Shown: positions 55,260 to 64,000, numbered from the stretch's first letter. The stretch is 64,000 nucleotides of DNA from Haliotis asinina (GCF_037392515.1 NC_090292.1:45993747-46057746), one strand, 5' to 3'. Translations and numbers: made by a program. The notes: generated by a model not told the origin, from the sequence alone.

Positions 55260-56409
55260 GTCCCAAAGTTACCCCACCAACCACCAGGGCCGTTTTATTA
55301 TCAATATGCTGCTGATAGGGGGGTACCCCCACATGTATATGGGGGTGTGTGGGGGGCACATGAACTTTAGACTCCGGGGGTGGCGCCACTATACCCGTTT
55401 CACGTGGTGGGATGTGTGGGATATAGGGGGTGTTAATATCGGGGTTGATACCCAACTTTTGATCCGCCGTGGCTATGACTATTTTGTTGTTATAACCCAC
55501 CACTTTTTTTACTCTCAGTTGCATATCACTCGGGGCCATGTACAACCCCACGCCGAACACGTAATTGACTTTCGATCTGGCGTATTCTAACACGTTTTGG
55601 TAACGGTCGATGGCCCTCGGGAGATCAACTGGAGAATTGATAGCATCCTCAACGTTGGAAACGAATTGTGTCTGAGCGTCGTAAGCAGTTCCCTTACCGA
55701 GGATGTTGGAACGCGTCATAGACTGCGCACCCAACAGCGCCCACACGTACGTTCGAATCGAGTCGTTCAAGCGTATTGTACCAGCACGAGTGAATCCTTT
55801 CGATGTTTTTGAGATCATTTTAGCCCAGGCTGTGGCTGCATCAGGATTGGTTTGCTTTATACAGCTGACATGGATCTTTTCATTCGTTGTGGGGCCTGTA
55901 AATGTATGACGGTTTGGGTTGTATGAACCATCTTTAGAACCGGCATAATATGTTCCGGACCTGTAGAAGTACACGAGAACTATACCGAGACCATGGTTCA
56001 CACCAGGAAGGCGAAAGTCTTTATTCGTTGGAATCTCAAACTCCCCACAAACACGTTCATAAGCGCGTCTATCATAGGGGTTATTCGTCATACTCCACGC
56101 TTTATCTTGGGGAAGAGGAGCACTTATTTCCTTCAATATTCGTCTCGTTTGATAATAAATATGAAACAAAATAACCGCCTTACTCAGTTCGTCTATACCG
56201 TAGTCTGGTGTCACACCCGACCCTGTCGTCGCACACCACACAGCAAAGTTTAGTTGGTTCTGCCAAAACTGCATTGGGTTTTGATTCCAGTTTACCACCG
56301 CCTGCGCGTTATTAACGGACACGATATAGTTTTCAAAGATATTAATAAAGGTTGTTTTAAACCCCGTACCATCTGCATTCACCACGATTTTCAAGTGTGC
56401 TAAATCCAT
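55237..56409 (-). CDS. Unknown Polinton protein with C-terminal membrane anchor, 390 aa
   Basis: Residues about 1-320 are globular (VWCATTGSGVTPDYG, FHIYYQTRRILKE, HGLGIVLVYFYRSG). Residues 330-370 form a Pro/His-rich linker encoded by the GC-rich dispersed motif. Residues about 373-389 are a membrane segment (ALVVGGVTLGLIWLKI). It may be a virion surface or accessory protein. The ATG is part of the shared palindrome with the gene at 56439. Confidence 0.75.
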   Translation of the reverse strand: MDLAHLKIVVNADGTGFKTTFINIFENYIVSVNNAQAVVNWNQNPMQFWQNQLNFAVWCATTGSGVTPDYGIDELSKAVILFHIYYQTRRILKEISAPLPQDKAWSMTNNPYDRRAYERVCGEFEIPTNKDFRLPGVNHGLGIVLVYFYRSGTYYAGSKDGSYNPNRHTFTGPTTNEKIHVSCIKQTNPDAATAWAKMISKTSKGFTRAGTIRLNDSIRTYVWALLGAQSMTRSNILGKGTAYDAQTQFVSNVEDAINSPVDLPRAIDRYQNVLEYARSKVNYVFGVGLYMAPSDMQLRVKKVVGYNNKIVIATADQKLGINPDINTPYIPHIPPRETGIVAPPPESKVHVPPTHPHIHVGVPPYQQHIDNKTALVVGGVTLGLIWLKIS

Positions 56410-56441
56410 ATTATAATATATAAATTATATATTATAATATG
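56407..56441. promoter_or_regulatory. 35-bp perfect palindrome forming a bidirectional promoter and both start codons
   Basis: The sequence is symmetrical around A56424, from CAT at 56407 to ATG at 56441. Each half carries TATATTATAAT next to the start codon. Confidence 0.8.
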
Positions 56442-57092
56442 TACATAACACTTCCAGGAATAACGAGCGGTGAGGCCGTTCAGCTGACGCACGCGATCGA
56501 TAACATGTCAGGTCAACTCGAAGTCGCACTCTGCGATATCACCTACCTACCGCAATGGACTAACATCAACATCAGCAACAATAAGCTGTTCGTCAGTGGA
56601 ACTCGCAGCCAGATAACTGACGGCTACTACAGCGTGTGCTCTCTAAACGACGAGGTCTTCAAACCCCTTGGAGCCGAACTCAAGATGAACGACTCAAACG
56701 GTACAGTGGTGTTAATCAACAACGGAAGAAACCCCTTGAGGCTCGGCCGACCATTAGCGAGGATACTTGGTATGTCTCCTGACGAGATAAAACCAACAAC
56801 AACCGTCACAGGCACGAAGTTACCCGACCTAGTACCGTACTGAGAGCTGTACATTCATCTCGGTCAGGTGAGCACAACGTACAACATTCAAGGAGGTCAC
56901 CCTTCCACTATACTGAGAGCAGTGCCGGTGAAAACTGAGAAATACAACGACGGTAGAACCGAGTCGTTTTCACCACGGCAGTATAAGAGATTAACCCAGG
57001 GCAACATACCTGAGCTGACAATATCGGTGTTAGATATAAATCATAATCCTGTAAATATAGGATACCTCAGCTTAACACTTCATGTAAAATGA
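56439..57092 (+). pseudogene. Probable minor virion protein, interrupted by one in-frame TGA
   Basis: The first part (134 codons, ALCDITYLPQW, GYYSVCSL, LGRPLARILGM) and the second part (HPSTILRAVPV, SFSPRQYKRLTQG) are in the same frame, separated only by TGA at 56841-56843. The downstream part has no ATG of its own at its beginning, so it was one gene of about 217 codons. Proteins of this type recur in animal Polintons, and a penton-like or minor capsid role is my recollection, not proved. It overlaps the next gene at ATGA (57089-57092). Confidence 0.8.
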
Positions 57093-58003
57093 CCATAGCA
57101 CAAGGGCCCGGAGTGAAAAAATGCGTCAATATCGGGATCTCCGACCTCGGAGACACGCGCGGTTTCGACGCTCCCGGAGTAGATGGTACATCGTACGCCT
57201 TGCAACTGAAAAACAACATTTACAAACGCGTTGAAATCCCCTCCGGTGGAGCCCTAAGTGATATGATAGATACCACAAGAGCAACAGTCAACACTAAGTA
57301 CGCCCTTGTCAACACCGGTGATAATAATTGGATAATATACCCATCGTTCGGTGGTAAACTGTTCGACTTAGACGATGTTGAGAGCACTACCGTCGCCCGA
57401 AACAAGCCATATATGCTCGTCTTCACCGAAGATGACAAGTGGGTGTTGTTACCCGATAACGACGACTGGTTTCTCAATATTAGACTCGTCTCTCCCTACG
57501 TGTTCACGGATAACAAAGACAACCACCTAAACAAAGTCGTGAACAATGGAACCCTGCTCGTGGCTTACGTCCCAACTCAGAGACGTAGCATAGTCGTCAG
57601 CCCACTCGACACTATGGCAGCCCACATGCTATCGAGTAAACCGGCCATACAAAACGTGAAATTGCAGTTGGTGTCTGAATTCGAAGGCGTGGTCAGTATA
57701 CTAGAGGATCTACCGGCAAACTCAACACTGATCATCAAAGTCTACTTAGGGGAACCATCGGGGAATAATATCGAGATCGTGAAGGGGATCAAACTCGGGT
57801 GGGTGAAACGACACCAGTATCAAGTTTGCAACGTTTACGTGCGGGTGGGTTCCGACTCCAACACCAGTCTGCAGGGGGTCAACGTGATCGTGGAAAACAA
57901 GATATCACTAACCAATATCTTCCTGCCTGCCAACATACACTTCATGGGTATGAAGTTCACCCCTGAACTATTATCAAAAAACCAGTTGGAAATTATATCG
58001 TAA
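57089..58003 (+). CDS. Fibre-like protein A, 304 aa
   Basis: The N-terminus has ISDLGDTRGFDAPG and then LQLKNNIYKRVEIP, which resembles the LxDLxDT...YxxxxWxP repeat common in phage and virus fibre proteins. The rest is beta-rich (VNNGTLLVAY, STLIIKVYLG, NVYVRVGSD) and ends FTPELLSKNQLEIIS. The start overlaps the stop of the preceding gene. It is paralogous to the next gene at both ends but carries a longer middle. A host-binding role is inference. Confidence 0.7.
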   Translation: MTIAQGPGVKKCVNIGISDLGDTRGFDAPGVDGTSYALQLKNNIYKRVEIPSGGALSDMIDTTRATVNTKYALVNTGDNNWIIYPSFGGKLFDLDDVESTTVARNKPYMLVFTEDDKWVLLPDNDDWFLNIRLVSPYVFTDNKDNHLNKVVNNGTLLVAYVPTQRRSIVVSPLDTMAAHMLSSKPAIQNVKLQLVSEFEGVVSILEDLPANSTLIIKVYLGEPSGNNIEIVKGIKLGWVKRHQYQVCNVYVRVGSDSNTSLQGVNVIVENKISLTNIFLPANIHFMGMKFTPELLSKNQLEIIS

Positions 58004-58013
58004 TAGTATAATA

Positions 58014-58694
58014 ATGACCAGTCATCGACCCAACACTACGCTTAACGACCTGGGAGATACAGAGGGATTCGATCAGCCTGGTGAGGAAGATGAATTATAC
58101 ATCCTACACTTCAGAGACAACGTGTACAGACGGGTGTCGTTATCAGATTTTAAAGAGCCTAAATGGCTGATCAACTTAACACTCACCTCACCTTATATCA
58201 CATTAAAAGACGAGTGGGGGGCCATCTCTAAGATTAGGAATAACGGTATCTGGCCCGGGGATTTCAGTTTTGAGGATAAAGCAACATCCTTGATAAGTCT
58301 TCGTAAAGGGAAAAATAGGTTAAGTTCTGGAATAAAAAATAAATTAACATTTAACAGTAAGTTTATCCCCCAGTGGGATCTTGATAAAATATTCTCCCCC
58401 TACACACTCATCATAGAAGTCTTCTTTTATGAAAACACCTCAAGAGTACACCAATTTTTACCCGGGGTGTCAATACACTGGTTTGACGAACACCAAGACC
58501 AATATTGTCGTATTGTTATACAACAGGATACCTCCACGGGTCCTATAAACCGCTTAATAAACCTCAGTGGGGTTTTTATTACAACAGGAAAGTCTATTAG
58601 CCTCTCACCTATTACCCTGGGTAATCTAGAACTTGTAGGCTTCAAATTCATTCGTGAACTATTAACTGAAACCCAATTAAAATATCTTTCATAA
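58014..58694 (+). CDS. Fibre-like protein B, 226 aa, paralogue of the previous gene
   Basis: It shares LNDLGDTEGFDQPG, then LHFRDNVYRRVSL, and the end FIRELLTETQLKYLS with the neighbour, while the middle has diverged and shortened. AGTATAATA lies before the ATG at 58014. Confidence 0.7.
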   Translation: MTSHRPNTTLNDLGDTEGFDQPGEEDELYILHFRDNVYRRVSLSDFKEPKWLINLTLTSPYITLKDEWGAISKIRNNGIWPGDFSFEDKATSLISLRKGKNRLSSGIKNKLTFNSKFIPQWDLDKIFSPYTLIIEVFFYENTSRVHQFLPGVSIHWFDEHQDQYCRIVIQQDTSTGPINRLINLSGVFITTGKSISLSPITLGNLELVGFKFIRELLTETQLKYLS

Positions 58695-58707
58695 TATATA
58701 TTATAGG

Positions 58708-59325
58708 ATGGGTCTGTACCCAGTCGTAGAGGAAGTAGCGAAGACGTTGGAAACCGTAGATGGGTTCCGTTTGAGGCAGTTATGTGATGTGAAACGTCAA
58801 CTAGAACAAGACCGTGACACGCGGAAAGCACTATGTAAAAAGTATAACAGAGCTTTCAATATCGTGGACGGGGCTGACACTACCCTTATGGTAACCAGCA
58901 TGGGACTAGGGGCGGCAGGTGTTGGGTTGTTGGCTACCATCGTGGCTGCACCTATAGTGCTAGGTATTGAAATAACGGCAGGGGTGGCAGGGTTGGCAGG
59001 ATTGGCGCTTAAGTTAGTATCACGCAGACTTAATCGTAAGGCATTGAAACACGACGAGATCAGGGTTCTGGCCGAAGCAAAGCTCAACACAGTGAGTGAG
59101 TGTATTTCCACGGCACTCTCTGACAGTAAGATCTCAGAAGAGGAGTTTCGTTCAATCCTCTCTGAACTCAAAAAATATAACGGAATGAAACAAGATATTC
59201 GATCCAAGTCTCGTAAGTCTGCTATCAGCGAGGACGAGAAAAAAAAGTACATAGAACAGGGGATACAAAAAGCCCAGCAAGCCTTTATTATGAACACCAA
59301 AGAGATCGTAGGCGGTTCACGTTAA
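58708..59325 (+). CDS. Membrane protein with helical flanks, 205 aa
   Basis: Residues about 1-55 are helical (RLRQLCDVKRQLEQDRDTRK), 60-105 are a glycine/alanine-rich hydrophobic stretch with two membrane segments (GLGAAGVGLLATIVAAPIVL; AGVAGLAGLALKLV), and 107-200 are charged and helical (EIRVLAEAKLNTVSECI). Proteins of this build recur in animal Polintons but the role is unknown. TATATTATAGG abuts the ATG. Confidence 0.75.
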   Translation: MGLYPVVEEVAKTLETVDGFRLRQLCDVKRQLEQDRDTRKALCKKYNRAFNIVDGADTTLMVTSMGLGAAGVGLLATIVAAPIVLGIEITAGVAGLAGLALKLVSRRLNRKALKHDEIRVLAEAKLNTVSECISTALSDSKISEEEFRSILSELKKYNGMKQDIRSKSRKSAISEDEKKKYIEQGIQKAQQAFIMNTKEIVGGSR

Positions 59326-59394
59326 ACTGTTTCATCGATATAAACATGACATAGGCACAGTGTTACCTCCAACACACGTTAAGTAGTAGGGGTA

Positions 59395-59613
59395 ATGTAT
59401 CTATACCAGCCGGGGGAACACGAGGGTGATAGCCGTAAGCGGGCCACCGATCCTATATGGTCAGTCAAAACTTACAACATAGATAAAGTGGATATGAAAG
59501 CCGATGAACCTAACTTGTACTACTTGAGGGGTGGGCCGGGTAGGGGGTTTGTAAGAGAAGAATTATTAATCGTACCGTACGGCACAGTGTTACCTCCAAC
59601 CAATACACGGTAA
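59395..59613 (+). pseudogene. Integrase C-terminal fragment in the right terminal repeat
   Basis: About 72 codons match the end of the integrase because the terminal repeats overlap that gene. It lacks the catalytic core. Confidence 0.9.
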
Positions 59614-59740
59614 ACGTGACATATGTAGTAGGGGTAATAGTAGCAAGAGCTAAGGTCCCAACCAAAGCCTTATTTAGTAAATAAGGCTTTGTAGAGACAT
59701 TTCTTGAAAGTGGTCCAGAACCCCCATTGTATATACTACT
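59397..59740 (-). repeat. Polinton right terminal inverted repeat
   Basis: 344 bp, two mismatches to 45434-45777. It includes the 29-bp palindrome at 59663-59691. A degenerate copy of part of it (GGCACAGTGTTACCTCCAAC and GTAGTAGGGGTAAT) lies just inside at 59354-59396. Confidence 0.95.
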
Positions 59741-59745
59741 GGAGG
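59741..59745 (+). other. Polinton target duplication, right copy (GGAGG)
   Basis: Matches 45429-45433 exactly. Confidence 0.7.
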
Positions 59746-60349
59746 GCGCGAATGGATGCGGCTGACAGTGACAGTGATATAGATCGTGTTTTGATGTTGT
59801 GTGTTACTGTGCAGTCCTGACAACATACACGCAGAAGGTATTCGATCTCTTGATAACATTCACAACTCTTCCAACCAATTGTCCGTCAGTTTTGACGAAA
59901 TCAATAACTTTTACGGGGGACGCCATATTTGTTTACACTCATGAGAGGCCTGCTAGACGTATTTGTTTACGTATTTTCATAGATTGTTTTATTTTCGTTT
60001 TTATTACAGAAACTTGAGTTATCATGGAATTGAAATTAATGCTAGTAACCACAATAAATGAAATAAATTTTATCTAATTCCATAGAAGTGTTTTCGTTTT
60101 ACATGCTCTCAGGTGTGAAAACTTGAATGAAAATCATGAATGGAATTGGTAATGAAAGTAGTGCCAATAATGTCAAAGTTCACGTATTAGCCAATCAAAT
60201 CACTCGAAGGTGTTATGACACATATTGTCATAACACTTTGTTATAAAACACCTTTACGAAGTACCACGTGGGTAATAATAGAGGATACTAAACGACCTTC
60301 CGTGTAATACCATTTTTATTAAACGATTTAATGATTTAGTATCAGACGA
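59746..60349. other. Flanking DNA, no gene recognised
   Basis: Continues the host sequence interrupted by the Polinton. It may contain part of the SLC6 promoter region. Confidence 0.4.
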
Positions 60350-60660
60350 GCGAAAGCGAGTTTGATACTAAATCTTTAACGGGTTTAATAAAAATGATAT
60401 TTCACGCAAGCGAGTTTAGTATTCTGTTTATTACTCACCAACATAAATTGACAGAAACTACCGCGAAATTGCTTACAGTGTGAGGACTCTCATCTTTCCG
60501 CGAGTCAAACAAGGGCTAGTAAAATTGCGACATCGGCATTAGCAGTGTGACGTCACAACTTTGAACCATTTTGACGTCATATATCAAGTGGTATTACACC
60601 TGTGCAATATTGCCGTAAAAATATTACACTGCAGTATCTTCAACGGGCGAGTAATAAATA
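60350..60660 (+). repeat. Dispersed repeat, right copy
   Basis: Direct-orientation partner of 44366-44670. A 12-bp inverted pair (GATTTAGTATCA with TGATACTAAATC) lies at its left edge (about 60331-60375). Confidence 0.85.
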
Positions 60661-61017
60661 TGGTATCTGACGTCATCACGGTCCTGGTATGTTGGTCTAA
60701 TTTAGGTTACAAATGATCTTTTTTAACACGGTGTTGATTATTGACAGTAAAACCCCCCGTATGATTTCAAACTAGTTTTAAATAATATATAATAATCTAT
60801 GATTTTATTCCTTTTAAATATATCTTTAAACAACAATCAGTCCAAACTGTTTCAACTGTCTCACGTCTTACTCACTCATCCAATTAAAACGCAAACACCC
60901 GTGAAAATAGTAACAATAACAGTTCGCTTGTATGGCGTTCATATCCAGACACACTGCTTGCTCTCGGCGCTGCAGATACCGGATCCGGATCCGCATCCGG
61001 ATTAGAATCTTAAATAA

Positions 61018-61175
61018 CCGAAGGAGGCGACTAATGCGATCGGGTGGTTGACACATGTCATCGTATCCCAATTGAGCAGATCAATGCTCATGCTGTTGAT
61101 CACTGGGATGTGCGGTCCAGATTCAATTATCTACAGACCTCCGTCATATATCTCTAATTTGACGAGTGCGGCGTT
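61018..61175 (+). mobile_element. SINE family A fragment
   Basis: GAGGCGACTAATGCGATCGG to CTACAGACCTCCGTCATAT; the tail is replaced by GGCGTTAAATAATAAG. Confidence 0.65.
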
Positions 61176-61179
61176 AAAT

Positions 61180-61680
61180 AATAAGAAAAGCCCCCAAACC
61201 TTAAAACCTTACAAATCTAAAGACTGTCTAAATAGCGTACTCTTTACGGTTGTTCCGTGGAACTCTCACAGAATTGCAGCTGTTGACGTTCGAATTGGTA
61301 CAAGGTTTTCTTAACTGTTGTCTCGAACTCTGATATGTGGAACTTACGGTTGTCTGGAAGTAGCTCTCTCCGTCGTCTCCAACCATCCAGACAGACGATG
61401 GTGTCCTTCACAATGGCAAGAGAACAGAAGAATCCAGGTTTGCATGCCTGGCCACAATGACAAGCTGTTACATGCAGTTTCCAACATGAATATTCATATG
61501 ATCTATGCATACATTGTCAATGATATCTCACAATGGAAATAAATAAAAACCAAAACGATATTATTATCTTGTAAATAAGAAGTCATCACATTAAATGGAA
61601 TTGGAATGCATGTTAGCATGTTGCATGTCTGTGATTGTTAGGTGCATTTCATAGTTGACTGCGCAAATGTAAAGTAGTTT
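61180..61680. other. No gene seen
   Basis: Short ORFs on both strands overlap without family features. Confidence 0.4.
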
Positions 61681-61689
61681 ACGTGACTG

Positions 61690-62025
61690 AATGAGTTTAG
61701 TTTTACGCCCCACTCAACAATAATAAGAACTATACGACGGATATCTTTAAATATGCGACTCCGAAGCAGACAATCCAGTGAGCATCGATCTACGCAACTA
61801 GGCCTAGATTTTCGGAGCTCTCTTAGCGCTAAGATAGTCGTAAGTTAATGTTAACGTATGACATTTACGACTCTCTTAGCGCTAAGAGAGCTTCGAAAAT
61901 CTAGGCCCTGCGATACAATGACATGTGTCCACCAAGTCAGCGAGCCTGAAAACCGGATCCCGTTAGTCGCCTCTTACGACAAGCATGAGTTATTGATGAT
62001 CAGATCTAACCCGATCTTCATGGGT
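61690..62025 (-). mobile_element. SINE family A, reverse, split by a MITE
   Basis: The SINE parts 61690-61800 and 61909-62025 are consecutive in other copies; the MITE separates them at ACGCAACT. Confidence 0.8.
61801..61907. mobile_element. 107-bp palindromic MITE nested in a SINE
   Basis: Inverted ends GGCCTAGATTTTCGGAGC and GCTTCGAAAATCTAGGCC, with TCTTAGCGCTAAGA near both sides, make almost the whole element self-complementary. It is the founder type of the 53-bp satellite at 36.9 kb. Confidence 0.88.
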
Positions 62026-62249
62026 TTGTGTACATGAAAATGAAAGCCATGACTCAGCAGAAATGTTCAAAGCGTTCACTCTTAACGCTGAAGACCCTGT
62101 TTCGATCCTCACCTGTTCACTGTGTGAAGACTATTTCTGGTGTCCCGTCGTTATATTGCTGAAACATTGCTGAAAGCGGCGTAAAATCATATTTACAGAC
62201 TTTACTGAGATATTGAATGCTGTAATCCTTTGATTGAACAACTTCAGAC

Positions 62250-62487
62250 CCGTGGTCCCGTGGTAGAACAGGCCTTCAGCAACCCATGCTTGTCGTAACA
62301 GACGACTAACAGGATCGGGTGGTCAGTCTCGCTGACTTGGTTGACACATGTCATAGCTTCCCAATTGTGCAGATCGATGCTCATGTTGTTTATCACTGAA
62401 TTGTCTGGTCAAGACTCGATTATTTACAGACCACCGCCTTATAGCTGGAATATCGCTGAGTGCGACGTAAACCTAAACTCACTCACT
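62250..62487 (+). mobile_element. SINE family A
   Basis: GACCCGTGGTCCCGTGGTAG to AAACCTAAACTCACTCACT. Segments of a family B copy lie at about 62060-62190. Confidence 0.8.
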
Positions 62488-62558
62488 GTTTGCCAAGTAG
62501 ACCATGAAGGCTGACTGGCTGTCTTGTTTAATGCTGCTCTATGCAGTATTCCAGTATG

Positions 62559-62806
62559 CAGGGATGAGAATGGAAATTTTCATTTACAGCTGAAAACTAG
62601 TCGGGGGTCTGGGGGCGGAGCCTGGTCGGGGGCCCAGGGGGGCGAAGGCCCCCGGAAGCTCCTGGGATTTCGGCATTTTACACACTAAATATGGCTTCTA
62701 AAATCAATATTAACACTGTATATATATTTAGACGTTTCAGAAAAATGACCCTGGGGATGTAAAAAAACGCGGATTTCCGCGGATCCGCGGAAATTTCTCA
62801 TCCCTG
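62559..62806. mobile_element. Non-autonomous DNA transposon with CAGGGATGAGAA ends, 248 bp
   Basis: Perfect 12-bp inverted ends are flanked by AGTATG at 62553-62558 and 62807-62812. Inside is a 22-bp palindrome, ATTTCCGCGG followed by AT and its complement. CAGGG ends recall hAT elements, but those make 8-bp duplications, so the superfamily is open. Confidence 0.85.
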
Positions 62807-62814
62807 AGTATGTA

Positions 62815-64000
62815 TATAAATAAGCATGGGCCTTTCAGTGAGCAACATCATGAACATCTATCTACACCGTTGGGACAGGATAATGTGTCAACCATGTCAC
62901 TGATCCTGATCAACCGATCCGGTTAGTCACCTCTCACAAGGATGGGTTGTTGACCCTTAATTTCAACTGGGATCTTCATGGGTCTGGAATTAAAGTAAAT
63001 CAATATAATTTGACCTGTTGAAAATGAAAAAAAAATTGATTGTTTTTTCTAGATATATGATTATCACAATATGAGTATATCACTGGCACATTTCATTTAA
63101 TTAATATTCATGGGTACATTTCTGAGACATTTTTCGAACCAGAGTATTCAGCGTGATGAGCAAGCACTAACCAACATGCTACTATGAACTAAGCTACCTC
63201 AGTCAAAAAAAACTCAACAGTAAGAAAATTTAATATTTTATTGATGCAACATGTCAAAAGTAGGACTGATGAACAATTTACAAAGCATGATCGGACAATA
63301 ACAATGACATTCACCCATATTCTTCCACATGCACATATTCTCTCCAGTACTGGATACAGATGTCAGTACTGGAATGAATACTAGATACTGGTCAGCAGTT
63401 GGTAATAAGTTATGGAAGTTTTAAAGGTGGTCTCAAACAAAAAGAGTAACTGGACCACCAAGAATAGAAACTGACACACGATCATAAATCAGATTGCTGC
63501 TTCGTTAAGAAATGTTTCATGTTTTGATTATTTCGAAGACAGAAATGACTAAATATACCATTACATGAACGTAGGGGATTTTCCATTTTGTGAGCATTCC
63601 ACTAGCTAATGCAAATGTGTATGAGAGAATTTAATATAGATCCATACAGATGAAACATATCCGAGGGGAGGGGAATAAATTTTCCCTTAATTTCCTCTTC
63701 ATCATCTGTTTTCTCCTTGGCTTTATCATTTGAATTTTATCAGTCTTGTAAATCAATCTTTTTTAAAACGATCTACTAGTATTTGTAAACAAAGGTGAAA
63801 ATTTTGAGCTGGCTGTTTCTGCAATAAAGCTAATTCATTCTGTGCCACTTTCTGTTCACTGAAAATCATATATTTTATAAAACTGCTGTTTGGATCCCAA
63901 AGAATGGCAGGCAGAAAAAAACTATGTTCAACATAATTTCCATCTGAACAATATTATACTCAAATCAACGACAACTAACTGAGAGTTAAACATAACAAGT
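62815..64000. other. AT-rich sequence, no gene seen
   Basis: A diverged reversed SINE remnant lies near 62830-62985; nothing else was recognised. Confidence 0.45.

Larger units (their letters stand above)
45434..59740. mobile_element. Polinton/Maverick element, 14.3 kb
   Basis: These are large self-synthesising, virus-like DNA transposons. The element has 344-bp inverted repeats, a DDE integrase, a protein-primed family B polymerase, a packaging ATPase and probable capsid genes. The arms differ at only two positions, so insertion is recent. Its GC content is visibly higher than the flanks. Genes are tightly packed with overlaps and short AT-rich gaps. Two genes carry in-frame TGA codons. An adenain-like protease was not seen. 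Confidence 0.95.

Noticed and set aside
45434..59740. An adenovirus-like virus integrated by chance instead of a transposon
   Set aside because: Terminal inverted repeats, target duplication and an encoded DDE integrase fit a Polinton, which is itself virus-like.

Overview
The window reads as nuclear DNA of a mollusc, probably a vetigastropod such as an abalone. The evidence is an intron-rich animal gene, many SINEs with a tRNA-like head or a tail rich in CTCACTCACT, Tc1 elements, a LINE and a Polinton. The species is inferred and was not checked.

Host genes. Thirteen phase-consistent exons on the minus strand, from 44293 down to 11961, encode 587 codons of an SLC6 neurotransmitter/amino-acid transporter (TM1 to TM12). 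Only the C-terminal tail is unassigned; a weak candidate exon lies near 10.5-10.65 kb. On the plus strand at 494-2518 is one large first exon of an unrecognised secreted protein with seven 55-residue repeats. It ends at a GTAAGT donor, and its 5' end is duplicated at 13.97-14.24 kb. An RNase H-like ORF at 5379-5977 looks retroelement-derived.

Repeats in the introns and flanks. These are an intact Tc1 element (20.35-21.97 kb), a second open Tc1/mariner transposase (32.91-33.90 kb), a broken third (38.86-39.80 kb), a LINE with a 2A-like peptide and a single UAG between its two ORFs (22.8-27.8 kb), a 3 kb foldback-like element with long inverted arms (14.74-17.74 kb), several MITEs (one expanded into a 53-bp satellite), about 20 SINE copies and many minisatellites. 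Two minisatellites duplicate splice sites of the transporter, and one SINE tail supplies a splice donor.

Polinton/Maverick (45434-59740, 14.3 kb). It has 344-bp terminal inverted repeats that differ at only two positions, flanked by GGAGG, and it lies about 1.1 kb upstream of the transporter start codon. Genes in order: integrase, protein-primed DNA polymerase B (with an in-frame TGA), a zinc-finger protein, several small membrane proteins, packaging ATPase and probable major capsid on the left block (minus strand); then a coiled-coil membrane protein (+), a 390-aa protein (-), a probable minor virion protein with a second in-frame TGA (+), two tandem fibre-like paralogues (+) and a membrane protein (+). 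Start codons abut a recurrent TATATTATA motif. One divergent gene pair shares a perfect 35-bp palindrome that includes both ATGs. No adenain-like protease was recognised. The genes suggest a virion-forming element that integrated recently and has begun to decay.
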